A DNA stretch of 64,000 bases from Phormidium tanganyikae FI6-MK23 (GTDB taxonomy: Bacteria > Cyanobacteriota > Cyanobacteriia > Leptolyngbyales > Leptolyngbyaceae), in assembly GCA_019359175.1 (NCBI GenBank), contig JAHHHU010000010.1, positions 113,867-177,866 of the forward strand, given 5' to 3'. This document shows, one piece after another, positions 46,371 through 55,743 of the stretch. The stretch's first letter is position 1, and every line of letters starts with the position of its first letter. The position numbers were made by a program, and so were the translations under genes. Below the pieces are notes generated by a model that saw only the letters and a list, made by a program, of their open reading frames with translations, was not told the origin of the DNA and ran no database searches.

Positions 46371-46712
46371 ATGGCGAAAAAAACCAAATCGAACGATCGT
46401 GACCGCATCGTCTATTCCGAGTTCGGCAATCCAGAAGTGTTTGAACGAGCGGTTCCTGATTTACCTCCAAATCAGCAAGAGGTACGGATTCAGGTTTCGC
46501 GTAAAGGACGCGGCGGCAAAACGGTGACGTTAATTTCCGGGTTTCAGAGCAAGCCAGAGACGCTCTCCGATTTAGCGAAAAAGTTAAAGGCGCAGTGTGG
46601 AACGGGTGGAGCCGTAAAAGAAGAAGCGATCGAGATTCAAGGCGATCACGCTCAGAAATTACTCCAACTTCTCACAGGGCTGGGATACAAAGCGAAAATT
46701 AGCGGCGGGTAA
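46371..46712 (+). CDS. SUI1/eIF1-like translation factor (YciH type)
   Basis: 113 residues. The C-terminal SUI1 fold includes VRIQVSRKGRGGKTVTLISG, LSDLAKKLKAQCGTGGAVK, EIQGDHAQKLLQLL and LGYKAKISGG. Bacterial YciH-like proteins bind the ribosome near the decoding site and can affect initiation fidelity. The N-terminus MAKKTKSNDRDRIVYSEFG is typical of cyanobacterial members. It precedes nusB by about 100 bases. Confidence 0.92.
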   Translation: MAKKTKSNDRDRIVYSEFGNPEVFERAVPDLPPNQQEVRIQVSRKGRGGKTVTLISGFQSKPETLSDLAKKLKAQCGTGGAVKEEAIEIQGDHAQKLLQLLTGLGYKAKISGG

Positions 46713-46811
46713 ACCGTCTTGTGAGTGCCGGATCTAACGCAAGCTCTTTAAGCGGATTCTCGAATACAGTAAGATACGTGAGCCACTTTGAACCCCTGCG
46801 TTAAATCCGCC

Positions 46812-47432
46812 ATGCAAGCCCGCCGAATTTCCCGTGAACTGGCGCTTTTAAGCCTCAGTCAACTCCCTTCGGATCTCGAAAAAGTTAGTCAACAAAGAAT
46901 CCAAGATCTCGTGCTGGCATCGGTTCGGACATTGGCTACCGAGGCACGCGATGCTTTAGAAACCGCTGCGGCTGAACTGCAACGCGGCGATGCCCAACTG
47001 CTCAAAAGTCAAACCCGCGCTGCAAATGCGGATGCGGCTCGTGCAATGGTACAAGACGCGATCAACCTCGCACAGTCTGCTATCAATCGACTCGGAGGCG
47101 CGATCGAACTTCCCGAATTTATCCAACTCGCCAACCAAGCTGAAGTTCGCGCTTACACGATGGAGATCATTACGCGGCTTCAGGTCGAACGCGCCACAGT
47201 GGATAAGTTACTCAACGATATTCTGGTTGATTGGAACGTCGATCGATTAGCCATGATCGATCGAGATATCCTTCGGATTGCGACGACTGAAATGATGTTC
47301 CTTGGCACTCCGGACCGAGTGGCGATCAACGAAGCTGTAGAACTTGCAAAACGCTACAGCAACGAAGACGGACACAAATTTATCAATGGAATTTTGCGCC
47401 GTGTCACAGAGTCGATCAATGTGAACAGCTAA
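46812..47432 (+). CDS. nusB: Transcription antitermination factor NusB
   Basis: About 206 residues. NusB binds boxA RNA with NusE to support rRNA transcription. The N-terminal MQARRISRELALLSLSQLP and C-terminal DWNVDRLAMIDRDILRIATT, then RVAINEAVELAKRYSNED with GHKFINGILRRV, are diagnostic. A helical insertion of about 60 residues in the middle makes it longer than the E. coli protein, as in other cyanobacteria. ATG 46812 is chosen over 46788. ftsY follows after 39 bases, probably in the same operon. Confidence 0.95.
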   Translation: MQARRISRELALLSLSQLPSDLEKVSQQRIQDLVLASVRTLATEARDALETAAAELQRGDAQLLKSQTRAANADAARAMVQDAINLAQSAINRLGGAIELPEFIQLANQAEVRAYTMEIITRLQVERATVDKLLNDILVDWNVDRLAMIDRDILRIATTEMMFLGTPDRVAINEAVELAKRYSNEDGHKFINGILRRVTESINVNS

Positions 47433-47471
47433 TTTCCATTAAAGTGAGAGTATGCGATCTGGGGTTTGGGT

Positions 47472-49016
47472 ATGACGTTTAATTGGTTCAATCGGTTTAA
47501 CAAACAAGACGAAGAGAAGCAGCCTGAACCGATTCAAGCGGCTGAAACACCGATCGAAGAAGCGCAAGAAACGGCGGAAGAGACAACAGCCACCGAGGAA
47601 GACGAACGTATCGCCAACGCTAGAGCGATCGTTGAAGCATTCCGTCGCAAACAGCAAGAAAAAGCGCAGCAAGCTGTTGAGAAGATAGAAGACGTACCAG
47701 AAGAGACACCGGAAATTGCAGAATCGACGATCGCAGAAGTTCCCGAAACTGTCGAATCTGAGCCGCTGCCAGAAACGGTGGAATCCGATGCGTCTCCAGA
47801 AGTTTCTGAAACCGTAGAAGCGATCGGATCTGAAATCGAGCAATCCGAGCCCGAACCGCCTGAAGAAGCACCCGTTCCTCAGCCTGCTCCCTTGTGGGCA
47901 CAATCGCAAGCCGATAGCCAAGCTCGTCTTGAACGCCTCAGAGCAACTGCAATCGAAGAAACCGTCGAACCTGTTGCAGAAGAACCCGCTCCAGCACTGC
48001 CCATTTTTACGATCGACGAAGGCTTTCTCTGGTCTGCCGATGTCTTGTCCGCGATGGGTCGCCGCGCCGAAGATGTATCGATCGAAGAAATCACCTGGCT
48101 CAAACGCTTACGCCAAGGACTTGATAAAACTCGCCGCAGTTTAGTCAATCAACTCAAAGCGATCGTCGGCCAAGGGCCGCTTAACCAGGATGCCGTTTAC
48201 GAGATTGAATCGCTGCTGCTGCAAGCCGATGCAGGCGTTGGGGCGACCGACAAAATTATCGAAGCGCTGCAAGCAAAACTGAGACAGGAAACTTTGCCGC
48301 CGGATCAAGCGATCGCCTATCTCAAACAAATTCTGCGAGATCTACTCGATCAACCGCTGCAAGGCTCACACAGCGCTTTCTTTGCTCCAGAAAAAGAGGT
48401 GTTAAACATTTGGCTGATGACGGGTGTGAACGGCGCGGGGAAAACAACCACGATCGGTAAACTCGCCCACATCGCGACGAAATCCGGCTACAAATGCTTA
48501 ATCGGAGCCGCTGACACCTTCCGCGCCGCCGCTGTTGAGCAAGTCAAAGTCTGGGGACAAAGAAGCAACGTCGAAGTCATTGCAAATCCGGGACAAAACA
48601 CCGATCCGGCTGCCGTCGTCTTTGATGCGATTAATGCGGCTCAATCTCGTGGAACAGAATTACTGTTAATCGATACGGCCGGGCGACTCCAGAACAAAAA
48701 GAACTTAATGGACGAACTCAGCAAAGTTCGCCGCATCATCGACAAAAAAGCCGGAGATTCTAAAGTCGAATCGTTACTCGTTCTTGATGCAACTTTGGGA
48801 CAAAACGGACTCAGACAAGCGGAAGTGTTCGCACAAGCGGCTCAACTGAGTGGTGTGGTTCTTACCAAACTCGATGGAACGGCAAAGGGTGGAATCGCGC
48901 TTGCGGTCGTAGAGCAGCTTGGATTGCCAATTCGCTTCATCGGAGCCGGAGAAGGCATCGAAGATTTGCGCCCATTCTCTAGCTACGAATTTGTAGAAGC
49001 TTTGATCAGCGGATAA
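47472..49016 (+). CDS. ftsY: Signal recognition particle receptor FtsY
   Basis: About 514 residues. Residues 1-180 are a Glu/Pro-rich acidic A domain. The N domain begins near WLKRLRQGLDKTRRSLVNQL. The GTPase G domain has the P-loop TGVNGAGKTTTIGKLA (about 318), DTFRAAAVEQVKVW, DTAGRLQNKKNLMDEL, TKLDGTAKGGIAL and GAGEGIEDLRPF. It docks SRP-ribosome complexes at the membrane. ATG 47472 is preferred to an in-frame TTG at 47466. Confidence 0.97.
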   Translation: MTFNWFNRFNKQDEEKQPEPIQAAETPIEEAQETAEETTATEEDERIANARAIVEAFRRKQQEKAQQAVEKIEDVPEETPEIAESTIAEVPETVESEPLPETVESDASPEVSETVEAIGSEIEQSEPEPPEEAPVPQPAPLWAQSQADSQARLERLRATAIEETVEPVAEEPAPALPIFTIDEGFLWSADVLSAMGRRAEDVSIEEITWLKRLRQGLDKTRRSLVNQLKAIVGQGPLNQDAVYEIESLLLQADAGVGATDKIIEALQAKLRQETLPPDQAIAYLKQILRDLLDQPLQGSHSAFFAPEKEVLNIWLMTGVNGAGKTTTIGKLAHIATKSGYKCLIGAADTFRAAAVEQVKVWGQRSNVEVIANPGQNTDPAAVVFDAINAAQSRGTELLLIDTAGRLQNKKNLMDELSKVRRIIDKKAGDSKVESLLVLDATLGQNGLRQAEVFAQAAQLSGVVLTKLDGTAKGGIALAVVEQLGLPIRFIGAGEGIEDLRPFSSYEFVEALISG

Positions 49017-49063
49017 TCGTCTAGTAGACTAAAGCAAATGTACTTTTGAGGGCGCGATCGTCA

Positions 49064-49729
49064 ATGCTGCAATCCCCTCCACAATCGAATATCGTTTACC
49101 CAGAAAGCGACGGCAAACCGATGGCTGACAATATGCTACAGTTCCGCTGGATTGTCACCATCAAGGAAAACTTAGAATTGCTGTATGCAAATGACGATCG
49201 CGTTTTTGTCGCAGGCGATTTGCTGTGGTATCCGATCGAAGGAAACAATTCGCTCTGTCAGGCTCCGGATGCCCTGGTGGTATTCGGACGACCGAAAGGC
49301 GATCGTCGCTCTTATCAGCAGTGGAAAGAGAATAATCTACTGCCGCAAGTTGCGTTTGAGATTCTCTCACCGAGTAATCGTCTCAAGGAAATGACCAAAA
49401 AGTTCAAGTTCTACGACGATTACGGGATTGAGGAGTACTACATTTACGCTCCAGACAATGTGGATCTCACAGGCTGGATTCGTTCAGAAGGTCAATTTCA
49501 AGTCATCGAAGACCTCAACGGCTGGACAAGCCCACGATTGGGAATTCGATTTGAATTACAGCCTGAAACGCTAGAGTTGTATCGTCCAGATGGCGATCGC
49601 TTTTTAACCTTTGTTGAACTTGGACAAGCCAAGGCAAAACTAGAACAACAGTTAGATCAAGAACGCCAACGAGCCGATCGATTGGCAGAACGTCTGAGAG
49701 CGCTTGGAATTGACCCGGACGCAGAATAA
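49064..49729 (+). CDS. Uma2-family (DUF820) protein
   Basis: About 221 residues. The PD-(D/E)XK-like core has QAPDALVVFGRPKGDR, LPQVAFEILSPSNRLKEMTK and FYDDYGIEEYYIYAPD. The C-terminal QAKAKLEQQLDQERQRADRL coiled coil is typical of the cyanobacterial Uma2 family. These are predicted restriction-endonuclease-like proteins present in many copies per cyanobacterial genome, with no proven function. ATG 49064 lies after ftsY by 47 bases. A strong bidirectional terminator follows. Confidence 0.88.
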   Translation: MLQSPPQSNIVYPESDGKPMADNMLQFRWIVTIKENLELLYANDDRVFVAGDLLWYPIEGNNSLCQAPDALVVFGRPKGDRRSYQQWKENNLLPQVAFEILSPSNRLKEMTKKFKFYDDYGIEEYYIYAPDNVDLTGWIRSEGQFQVIEDLNGWTSPRLGIRFELQPETLELYRPDGDRFLTFVELGQAKAKLEQQLDQERQRADRLAERLRALGIDPDAE

Positions 49730-49732
49730 ATA

Positions 49733-49765
49733 AAAAACTCCGATCGTTTAGCGATCGGAGTTTTT
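49733..49765. terminator. Bidirectional rho-independent terminator
   Basis: AAAAACTCCGATCG (49733-49746), 5-base loop, CGATCGGAGTTTTT (49752-49765). The 14-base perfect stem has T-runs on both strands and separates the convergent Uma2 and desA genes. The HIP1-like CGATCG forms the loop end of the stem. Confidence 0.9.
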
Positions 49766-49784
49766 CAGTCCCAATTGTCAGCCG

Positions 49785-50825
49785 TTATCGATTCTTGTAA
49801 GAGCGAAACGACTGATAAGCGTACTCTGGATGGTAGAGATGACAACGATCAGTGATGTCCTTCATCAATCCCCAAGAGAACTTATACTGTCTCAGCTTCG
49901 TTCCCCAGATCTTAGTCAAACTGCGGTGAGCCAACCGCAAATTGTAGGACGGAATCGCGGTGGAAAGGTGATGCGGAATGTGAACATTGATATCGTGACA
50001 GAGAAACTCAACCCACTTCGGATAATCACAATGCACCGTTCCAAACAATTGTGCTTGTGCAGCATCCCATTCTTCCGGTTCTTTGAATTGAATGTCCGGT
50101 AAGGTGTGGTGAACTAGCGTAAACGTACTCATCCAGAAGTGATAGACCAACCAAGGCATCAGCCAGAACTTGACAAAGCCCCACACGCCAACCGTGAGAA
50201 ACAAAGTCGGAAAGACGATCGCTGCAAAACCGACGACAACCGCGATCGACAATTTTACTTTGCCATGATCTTTCGCTTTGTAGTTTGATAGCTTGAAGTG
50301 AACCAATGCCCAGTGCAGAACGGATGCTAACCACCACAACCGTCCGCGCGTGGTTTCATAAGCAATCTTCGTCACCGGGTCGAGCGTATCGTAAACTTCT
50401 GGTCGCCACGGTTGCCACGCATTATCCACATCCATCTTATTCGTGTGGTTGTGGTGCTGATTGTGCAGAATGCGCCAGCAGTGGAACGGGTAGATCAACG
50501 GAGCCATAAAAATGTGACCGATCAGATCATTCACCCATTTACGTTTGGCAAACGATCGATGTCCGCAATCGTGCCCGATTACAAAAAATCCGGTCAGGGC
50601 AGTTCCGGTAAAAATCCAAGCAAATGGAAGCAGAAACCAAGGAGAGGCTTGAATGCTCCAGTAGCCGAGACCAACCGTCAGAACGCTGATCACCAAAGCA
50701 GTCCAAGCTTTTCGCATATCTTTTTGAAAGCACTCACGCGGCAGCGTTTTGATGATGTCTTTCAGTCGAAGTTTTGTTTCGGGACTCGTGAGGGTCGAGT
50801 AATCGGGCGTGAGCGATGCTGTCAT
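49785..50825 (-). CDS. desA: Acyl-lipid omega-6 (delta-12) desaturase
   Basis: About 346 residues. It resembles Synechocystis DesA across its length, with the three histidine boxes HDCGH, HNQHHNH and HIPHH that bind the di-iron centre. Four to six membrane helices surround them ([20 protein letters not shown] and [18 protein letters not shown] regions). DesA inserts a delta-12 double bond into lipid-bound oleate using ferredoxin. ATG 50825 ([10 protein letters not shown]) is preferred to an upstream ATG at 50918. It is preceded by a spacer of about 180 bases. Confidence 0.94.
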   Translation of the reverse strand: MTASLTPDYSTLTSPETKLRLKDIIKTLPRECFQKDMRKAWTALVISVLTVGLGYWSIQASPWFLLPFAWIFTGTALTGFFVIGHDCGHRSFAKRKWVNDLIGHIFMAPLIYPFHCWRILHNQHHNHTNKMDVDNAWQPWRPEVYDTLDPVTKIAYETTRGRLWWLASVLHWALVHFKLSNYKAKDHGKVKLSIAVVVGFAAIVFPTLFLTVGVWGFVKFWLMPWLVYHFWMSTFTLVHHTLPDIQFKEPEEWDAAQAQLFGTVHCDYPKWVEFLCHDINVHIPHHLSTAIPSYNLRLAHRSLTKIWGTKLRQYKFSWGLMKDITDRCHLYHPEYAYQSFRSYKNR

Positions 50826-51006
50826 GAACGATTCTTCTCTCCGGGAAGGATGGTAAATTGTACAGCAATTTCGGCAAATCTTGAGCCGAGAATTTGCCAT
50901 ACAAAAATCAGGCTCCAAGAGGCAGTAGCCCGATTTCGATTTGTTAACTTACTGTGTTTTCTATTACGAAACCTTAATTGTTATACCACGATTCGAGAAT
51001 GCGACT

Positions 51007-51582
51007 TCATGATTCATCTTTTCCTTCAGACGGTAAGCGACGCCCTCGTCGCTTCCGCGCTTCCATCGCTCTCTCTAAAACGGTGAGTAATCCAGGTGCT
51101 TCTTCTTGTAGGGCGAGGAGTAAGCGCTCTCCTTCTTCCATATCGCCTGGGTCTTCGCCTGTTTCCATTACGGCCTTGAGGCGCGGCAGTGCTAATTCAT
51201 CGACCAATTCGACTAGGCTATGCAGACAGCGATTAAACTGACGCTCGGTAAGGGTCGAGTCTTCTAGCGGAAATTCGATAATGGCGCGGATTTCTCCGTC
51301 TGAAGGATCATATTCCCACTGCAACATTTTGGTTTCCCAGGAGATTGCCAGCATCGTTTGTAGGATAGCGGTTTTGTGCGGATGATCCTTGACTCCTGCT
51401 AATACTCGCGGGGCGAACAGTTCAAAAAATTCGCCTTCTTCGTCGAGTTGGATCACGATTAAAAAATCTTCTAAATTCTCACCATAAACTCCGGTCAGAA
51501 TGCGGCCGCCCTCTTCATCAATGCGATACTTCCATTCTTTTTTGTCGAGATAGCCTGCAATTTGATTTAAGGTGGCTGCCAT
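51007..51582 (-). CDS. YbjN-like conserved protein
   Basis: 191 residues, soluble. MAATLNQIAGYLDKKEWKYR, then IDEEGGRILTGVYGENLEDF, ILQTMLAISWETKMLQWEYD and LTERQFNRCLHSLVELVDEL look like the YbjN/type III chaperone-like fold found in cyanobacteria. The C-terminal tail is Glu- and Arg-rich (ARKRRGRRLPSEGKDES). Function is unknown. It is followed upstream by the coaE gene on the same strand with 54 bases between. Confidence 0.72.
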   Translation of the reverse strand: MAATLNQIAGYLDKKEWKYRIDEEGGRILTGVYGENLEDFLIVIQLDEEGEFFELFAPRVLAGVKDHPHKTAILQTMLAISWETKMLQWEYDPSDGEIRAIIEFPLEDSTLTERQFNRCLHSLVELVDELALPRLKAVMETGEDPGDMEEGERLLLALQEEAPGLLTVLERAMEARKRRGRRLPSEGKDES

Positions 51583-51636
51583 CAGAATTTCTCTTTAAGA
51601 TTCTCGCTCAGTCTAGCGGTCGAGGATAGGCGCTTG

Positions 51637-52239
51637 TCAACTTGTTTTCAGTAAAGCCCGATCGACGTGATGCAGTAAGGTTTCGAGCGTGGTGGCGTTG
51701 TCCAAAACGAGGTTGGCTCGATCGCGCTTTTGTGCAATCGGCATTTGGCTCTGGATTCGTGCTTGGGCTTGCTCGATACTCAGTTTTTCTCGCTGCATCA
51801 GGCGTTGAAGCTGCTGTGATTCTGGGCAGGAGACGACCCAAATTTCCGTGACCAAATCGGTCATGTTGGCTTCAAATAAAAGCGGAATCACAAGAACGAT
51901 CGCGCAATGAATTTGGGCAAGGCGATTGCAGTCTGTTTTTAGCGTCTGTCTGACAAACGGATGAATCTGCTGTTCTAGCCAAGTGCGTTCGGTTGGATTG
52001 GAAAAGACGATCGTGCCTAATTTTGCTCGATCAAGTGAGCCATCGAGCCGGAGAAGCGTGGAACCATATCGATCAATAATTTGCGACAAAATCGGTGAGC
52101 CGGGTTCGACTGCCGCTCGCGCGATCAGATCCGCATCTAAAACGGGCAACTGATGCACGGTTGCGAGATAGTTTGAAACCGTCGTTTTGCCCATTCCGAT
52201 TCCGCCTGTAATTCCAATGATTCGCGTTGAATCTCCCAT
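51637..52239 (-). CDS. coaE: Dephospho-CoA kinase
   Basis: About 200 residues. CoaE phosphorylates dephospho-CoA in the last step of CoA synthesis. The P-loop is RIIGITGGIGMGKTTVSNYL at the N-terminus, then PVLDADLIARAAVEPGSPI, LDRAKLGTIVFSNP, VIPLLFEANMTDLVTEIWVV and QSQMPIAQKRDRANLVLDN. ATG 52239 begins MGDSTRIIG; a longer frame to 52587 is rejected because it would overlap the divergent glycosyltransferase and has no homology. It is divergent from that gene by 45 bases. Confidence 0.95.
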   Translation of the reverse strand: MGDSTRIIGITGGIGMGKTTVSNYLATVHQLPVLDADLIARAAVEPGSPILSQIIDRYGSTLLRLDGSLDRAKLGTIVFSNPTERTWLEQQIHPFVRQTLKTDCNRLAQIHCAIVLVIPLLFEANMTDLVTEIWVVSCPESQQLQRLMQREKLSIEQAQARIQSQMPIAQKRDRANLVLDNATTLETLLHHVDRALLKTS

Positions 52240-52284
52240 CTGAAGTGCCCCGAAGTTCCGCGATCTAGTGTAGAGTTCAGGCTG

Positions 52285-53937
52285 ATGTCTCGATCGATGG
52301 TTCTCTTGGCTCAGTTGCTTGGTCTGATTACGGCTCTGCTGATTGGCGCAATTTTGCGGTTTTGGAATCTCGACGCGAAACCGCTCTGGATGGATGAAGT
52401 CATCACTGCGATTTTCAGCATGGGGCGGAATTATTTTGAAGTGCCAGTTGAGCAGTTTTTTAGTGTTTCTGTGTTGGATCAGCTTTTCCAACTGAAGCCG
52501 ACAACCTGTGCGAATATTGCTCAAACGGTTTCGGTGCAGTCGGTTCATCCGCCGCTGTTTTTTTGCTGGCTGCATCAATGGCTGCAATGGGTTCCGGGGG
52601 ATTGGGTGTGGAGAGTACGATCTCTGAGTGCTGTGGCTGGAATCGGTGCGATCGCGGCGGTGTATGGGCTGAATCGAGTTGCATTTTCTTCGAGTGCAGG
52701 CACGATCGCAGGGTGGGTGATGGCGGTGTCACCGTTTGCGGTGTATTTGTCTCAAGAAGCGCGACATTACACGATTCCAATGTTGTTTGTGATTGTGTCA
52801 CTTGTGGGACTGATTCGGATTCAGCAGGATTTGCTTCACGGAAAGCGATCTCTGAAAGTTTGGCTCGGTTGGACTGTGGTGAATGGTGTTAGTTTTTACG
52901 TTCATTATTTTGCAATTTTAGCGATCGCGGCTCAATTCTTTGCGCTGTTGGTATTGCAGATCCGGTTGCGTCATCCGTTGAGATTTTGGTGGCGGACTTG
53001 GGGAGCGATCGCGCTTTCAGGTTTGGGAATTGTTGCGATCTGCTCCCCTTGGCTTTCCACTTTTGCGAGTCATATCAGCCGACCTGAAACTGATTGGCTA
53101 GCGACTTCTGATGCTGCGTGGTGGAGCTTTTTGATTCCGCTGTATCAGTTTGCGGCGGGATGGCTTGTGATGGTGGTGTCGTTTCCGGTGGAGTATCAGC
53201 CGATTTGGGTGATCGTGCTTGCTGCGGTTGCAATGTTGCTATTTGCAGGTTGGATTGTTTGGTGTGTTCTGAAAGGATTAAAGCTTTTGTGGAACGATCC
53301 GAAAACACATTGGGAAACGCTAATCCTAATGAGTTTTGTTATCGGAGTGTTAGTTGAATTTTTTGCGATCGTTTACATTCTCGGAAAAGACATTACCCAA
53401 GTTCCCCGATACAACTTCATCTACTATCCAGCGGTTTGTGCGCTGATTGGGGCAAGCTTTTGGAAATTGCAGCCTTCTAAGTTTGAAAACCCGCTCTTTC
53501 TATACTTTGTGGGCGGATTAAGCTGTGTTTTTGTGATTTCTAACTTAGTGTTTCTCAAGCCTTATACGCCCGATCGCGTGGCTCAAAATATTTTGTCTCC
53601 CAACTGTAGCGCCATCGTTATGAGCTACAACGATTTTCAAGACATTGCGTTAGGACTCGGATTTGCTTTAGCGATTCAAACTCAGGAACAATCGCAACCC
53701 TGCCAGCCTTCAAGATTTGCGCTCGTTTCTCGAACTCAAGGATATGGAGCATTTTGGCAAAAAGTAGCGACTCTGAAGATCGAAGCTCCTCGAATTCAGA
53801 AATTTTGGGCGATCGCTCCTGGACTAAGAATGCGTGAGTTTCCCGATCGAGTAAAGATTCAGGATGAGAGTTGCGATCGCAATCCAGCACAGCAATATCG
53901 AATTGGAATTCCCTACGTCGGCTACGACTGCCGTTGA
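52285..53937 (+). CDS. GT39-like membrane glycosyltransferase
   Basis: 550 residues with about 10 membrane helices. The N-terminal loop after the first helix has RFWNLDAKPLWMDEVITAIF, with the Asp-Glu pair expected in dolichyl/undecaprenyl-phosphate-mannose-type GT39/ArnT transferases. HPPLFFCWLHQWLQW follows near residue 93, as in this group. The C-terminal 130 residues are soluble. Such enzymes move a sugar from a lipid carrier to an extracytoplasmic acceptor. The acceptor is unknown. ATG 52285 is the first in frame. Confidence 0.85.
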   Translation: MSRSMVLLAQLLGLITALLIGAILRFWNLDAKPLWMDEVITAIFSMGRNYFEVPVEQFFSVSVLDQLFQLKPTTCANIAQTVSVQSVHPPLFFCWLHQWLQWVPGDWVWRVRSLSAVAGIGAIAAVYGLNRVAFSSSAGTIAGWVMAVSPFAVYLSQEARHYTIPMLFVIVSLVGLIRIQQDLLHGKRSLKVWLGWTVVNGVSFYVHYFAILAIAAQFFALLVLQIRLRHPLRFWWRTWGAIALSGLGIVAICSPWLSTFASHISRPETDWLATSDAAWWSFLIPLYQFAAGWLVMVVSFPVEYQPIWVIVLAAVAMLLFAGWIVWCVLKGLKLLWNDPKTHWETLILMSFVIGVLVEFFAIVYILGKDITQVPRYNFIYYPAVCALIGASFWKLQPSKFENPLFLYFVGGLSCVFVISNLVFLKPYTPDRVAQNILSPNCSAIVMSYNDFQDIALGLGFALAIQTQEQSQPCQPSRFALVSRTQGYGAFWQKVATLKIEAPRIQKFWAIAPGLRMREFPDRVKIQDESCDRNPAQQYRIGIPYVGYDCR

Positions 53938-54054
53938 CAAAATGTACAAAGCTAAAAAAGTACTCTGAAGCTATACCAACTGGGCGAAGCGGGAAATCCT
54001 CTGAGTTAAGATGTCAAGAGAGTCACGATACCTGCTAATCTCCCCACCCATCCT

Positions 54055-54264
54055 ATGCAAATCACTCTAAATCTTGATGAATCTTTGCTCGATGAAGTGC
54101 TTCAACTGACGAACCTTACAACTCAAGAAGAATTGGTAAAATTTGCGCTGCAAGAATTGGTGCGATCGCGTCGAAAGAAGAATCTTCTCGACCTTGCAGG
54201 GCAAATTCAATTTGCCGAAGAATTCGATCACAAAGCTCTGCGTGGAACTCGCCATGCTAGATGA
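54055..54264 (+). CDS. VapB-type antitoxin, orphan
   Basis: 69 residues. MQITLNLDESLLDEVLQLTN, then QEELVKFALQELVRSRRKKN and LLDLAGQIQFAEEFDHKAL, is the DUF2191/VapB layout: an N-terminal ribbon-helix-helix for DNA binding and a C-terminal part that normally neutralises VapC. No VapC follows. An ATG overlapping the stop region reads only MLDD before TAA, and the convergent ald stop abuts at 54265. It is likely the survivor of a decayed module. Confidence 0.8.
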   Translation: MQITLNLDESLLDEVLQLTNLTTQEELVKFALQELVRSRRKKNLLDLAGQIQFAEEFDHKALRGTRHAR

Positions 54265-55356
54265 CTAACTTCTGGCTAGGTCAGGAAACACTTCTTGCAC
54301 TGCGGGATGAATCAGATGGTGATTCTGAACATTTAATCCTTTTGCTAATGCGGAATCTCGATCTAGTGCTGTCATTCCATAATTTGCCAACTTGATCACG
54401 TAGGGCAGCGTACTGTTATTCAATGCCTGTGTTGCAGTCCAGGGAACGGCTCCCGGCATATTCGGCACACCATAATGCACCACGCCTTCATCTACATAGG
54501 TCGGCTCTGTATGCGAGGTTGGGTGCAGCGTTTCAATACAGCCGCCCTGATCCACCGCAACATCGACAATCACGGAACCTGATCGCATTTGTTTCACCAA
54601 ATTCCGCGATACCAACGTCGGAGCCTTGCGACCCGGAATCAGCACCGAACCGATCAGTAAATCTGCTTGCGGTACAAGTTCTTCAATCTGGCTCAAATTG
54701 CTGTACAGTAGCTCGACTCGCGACCCAAAAATCGTTTCGAGATAAGACAATCGATCGACATTTACATCCAAAATTGTCACCTGTGCCCCCATCCCGATCG
54801 CCATTCTCGCCGCCTCAGTTCCCACAATTCCCCCACCGAGAATCACCACCCGCCCCGGTTTTACCCCCGGAACGCCACCAAGCAACACGCCGCGCCCGCC
54901 TTGCTGCCGTTCTAAATATCGCGCTCCGAATTGCACCGACAATCGACCCGCAATAATGCTCATCGGGGTCAACAAAGGCAGTCGTCGATCGGGAAGTTCT
55001 ACAGTTTCATAAGCGATCGCACTCACTCCAGATCTGAGCAAATGTTCTGTCAGCGCTCGATTAGCTGCCAAATGTAGATAGGTAAATAGCATCTGCCCTT
55101 TGCGAAGAAAAGCATATTCGGATGCCAAAGGCTCTTTGACTTTAACGACCAGTTCTCGATCCCAGGTATCTTTGGTGTGAGACACGATCGTAGCGCCTGC
55201 TTGCGTGTAATCCGTATCAGTGAACCCCGATCCCGTTCCTGCATTCGACTCGACGAAGACCGAGTGCCCCTGTTCGACTAGCACCCGCACGCTACTTGGA
55301 CTTAATCCTACGCGAAACTCTTGATCCTTCGTTTCTTTCGGCACACCAATTTCCAT
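54265..55356 (-). CDS. ald: Alanine dehydrogenase
   Basis: About 363 residues. Ald interconverts alanine and pyruvate with NAD(H). Visible: MEIGVPKETKDQEFRVGLSP at the start, VKVKEPLASEYAFLRKGQ (substrate Lys), LFTYLHLAANRAL (catalytic His), the NAD fold VVILGGGIVGTEAARMAIGM, IVDVAVDQGGCIET and YGVPNMPGAVPWTATQALNN. ATG 55356 fits the family start; an ATG at 55407 would add a leader. Its stop directly abuts the orphan vapB stop. It is divergent from the small Hlip gene. Confidence 0.96.
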   Translation of the reverse strand: MEIGVPKETKDQEFRVGLSPSSVRVLVEQGHSVFVESNAGTGSGFTDTDYTQAGATIVSHTKDTWDRELVVKVKEPLASEYAFLRKGQMLFTYLHLAANRALTEHLLRSGVSAIAYETVELPDRRLPLLTPMSIIAGRLSVQFGARYLERQQGGRGVLLGGVPGVKPGRVVILGGGIVGTEAARMAIGMGAQVTILDVNVDRLSYLETIFGSRVELLYSNLSQIEELVPQADLLIGSVLIPGRKAPTLVSRNLVKQMRSGSVIVDVAVDQGGCIETLHPTSHTEPTYVDEGVVHYGVPNMPGAVPWTATQALNNSTLPYVIKLANYGMTALDRDSALAKGLNVQNHHLIHPAVQEVFPDLARS

Positions 55357-55460
55357 AACCAACCTCGATCGACAAGCTACTTCTAGCTTAGTCGGCAATT
55401 TCCGCAAAGACTTGTTTAGAATGTAGGGTGAAGAATTGTTAACTCTAGACTTTGTTCACC

Positions 55461-55631
55461 ATGACCCAGACTCAACCAACGACAACCCCCAAACTCGAAA
55501 ATCCTAAGTTTGGCTTCAACGATTACGCGGAACGCTTAAATGGACGTGCAGCGATGATCGGCTTTGTGGCAGCGCTGATTGTGGAATACGTCACCGGACA
55601 AGGTGTACTCACTTGGTTAGGTCTAATCTAA
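55461..55631 (+). CDS. High-light-inducible protein, 56 residues
   Basis: ATG at 55461, TAA at 55629-55631. The protein reads [20 protein letters not shown], then [20 protein letters not shown], then [16 protein letters not shown]. The ExxNGRxAMIGF motif with a following hydrophobic helix marks it as a one-helix chlorophyll-binding protein of the Hlip/Scp family. It is shorter than the copy at 7311 in its N-terminal part. It lies 104 bases upstream of and divergent to ald; no consensus promoter was clear. Confidence 0.93.
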   Translation: MTQTQPTTTPKLENPKFGFNDYAERLNGRAAMIGFVAALIVEYVTGQGVLTWLGLI

Positions 55632-55743
55632 AATATCGATTTCGGACAGACGAATCAGATCGAATCGAAAGAATGACTGAGGGATTTCACCGTCTCTCAG
55701 TCAAACGTTTTAAGATGAAAATTAGCGCCTCTTCGGAAATTCT

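Noticed and set aside
47439..47921. 160-codon open frame on the minus strand opposite ftsY
   Set aside because: It mirrors the repetitive Glu-rich A domain of FtsY, giving a Phe/Arg-rich peptide with no family features.
52240..52587. N-terminal extension of coaE
   Set aside because: The added residues have no family match and overlap the divergent glycosyltransferase; the P-loop follows directly after ATG 52239.
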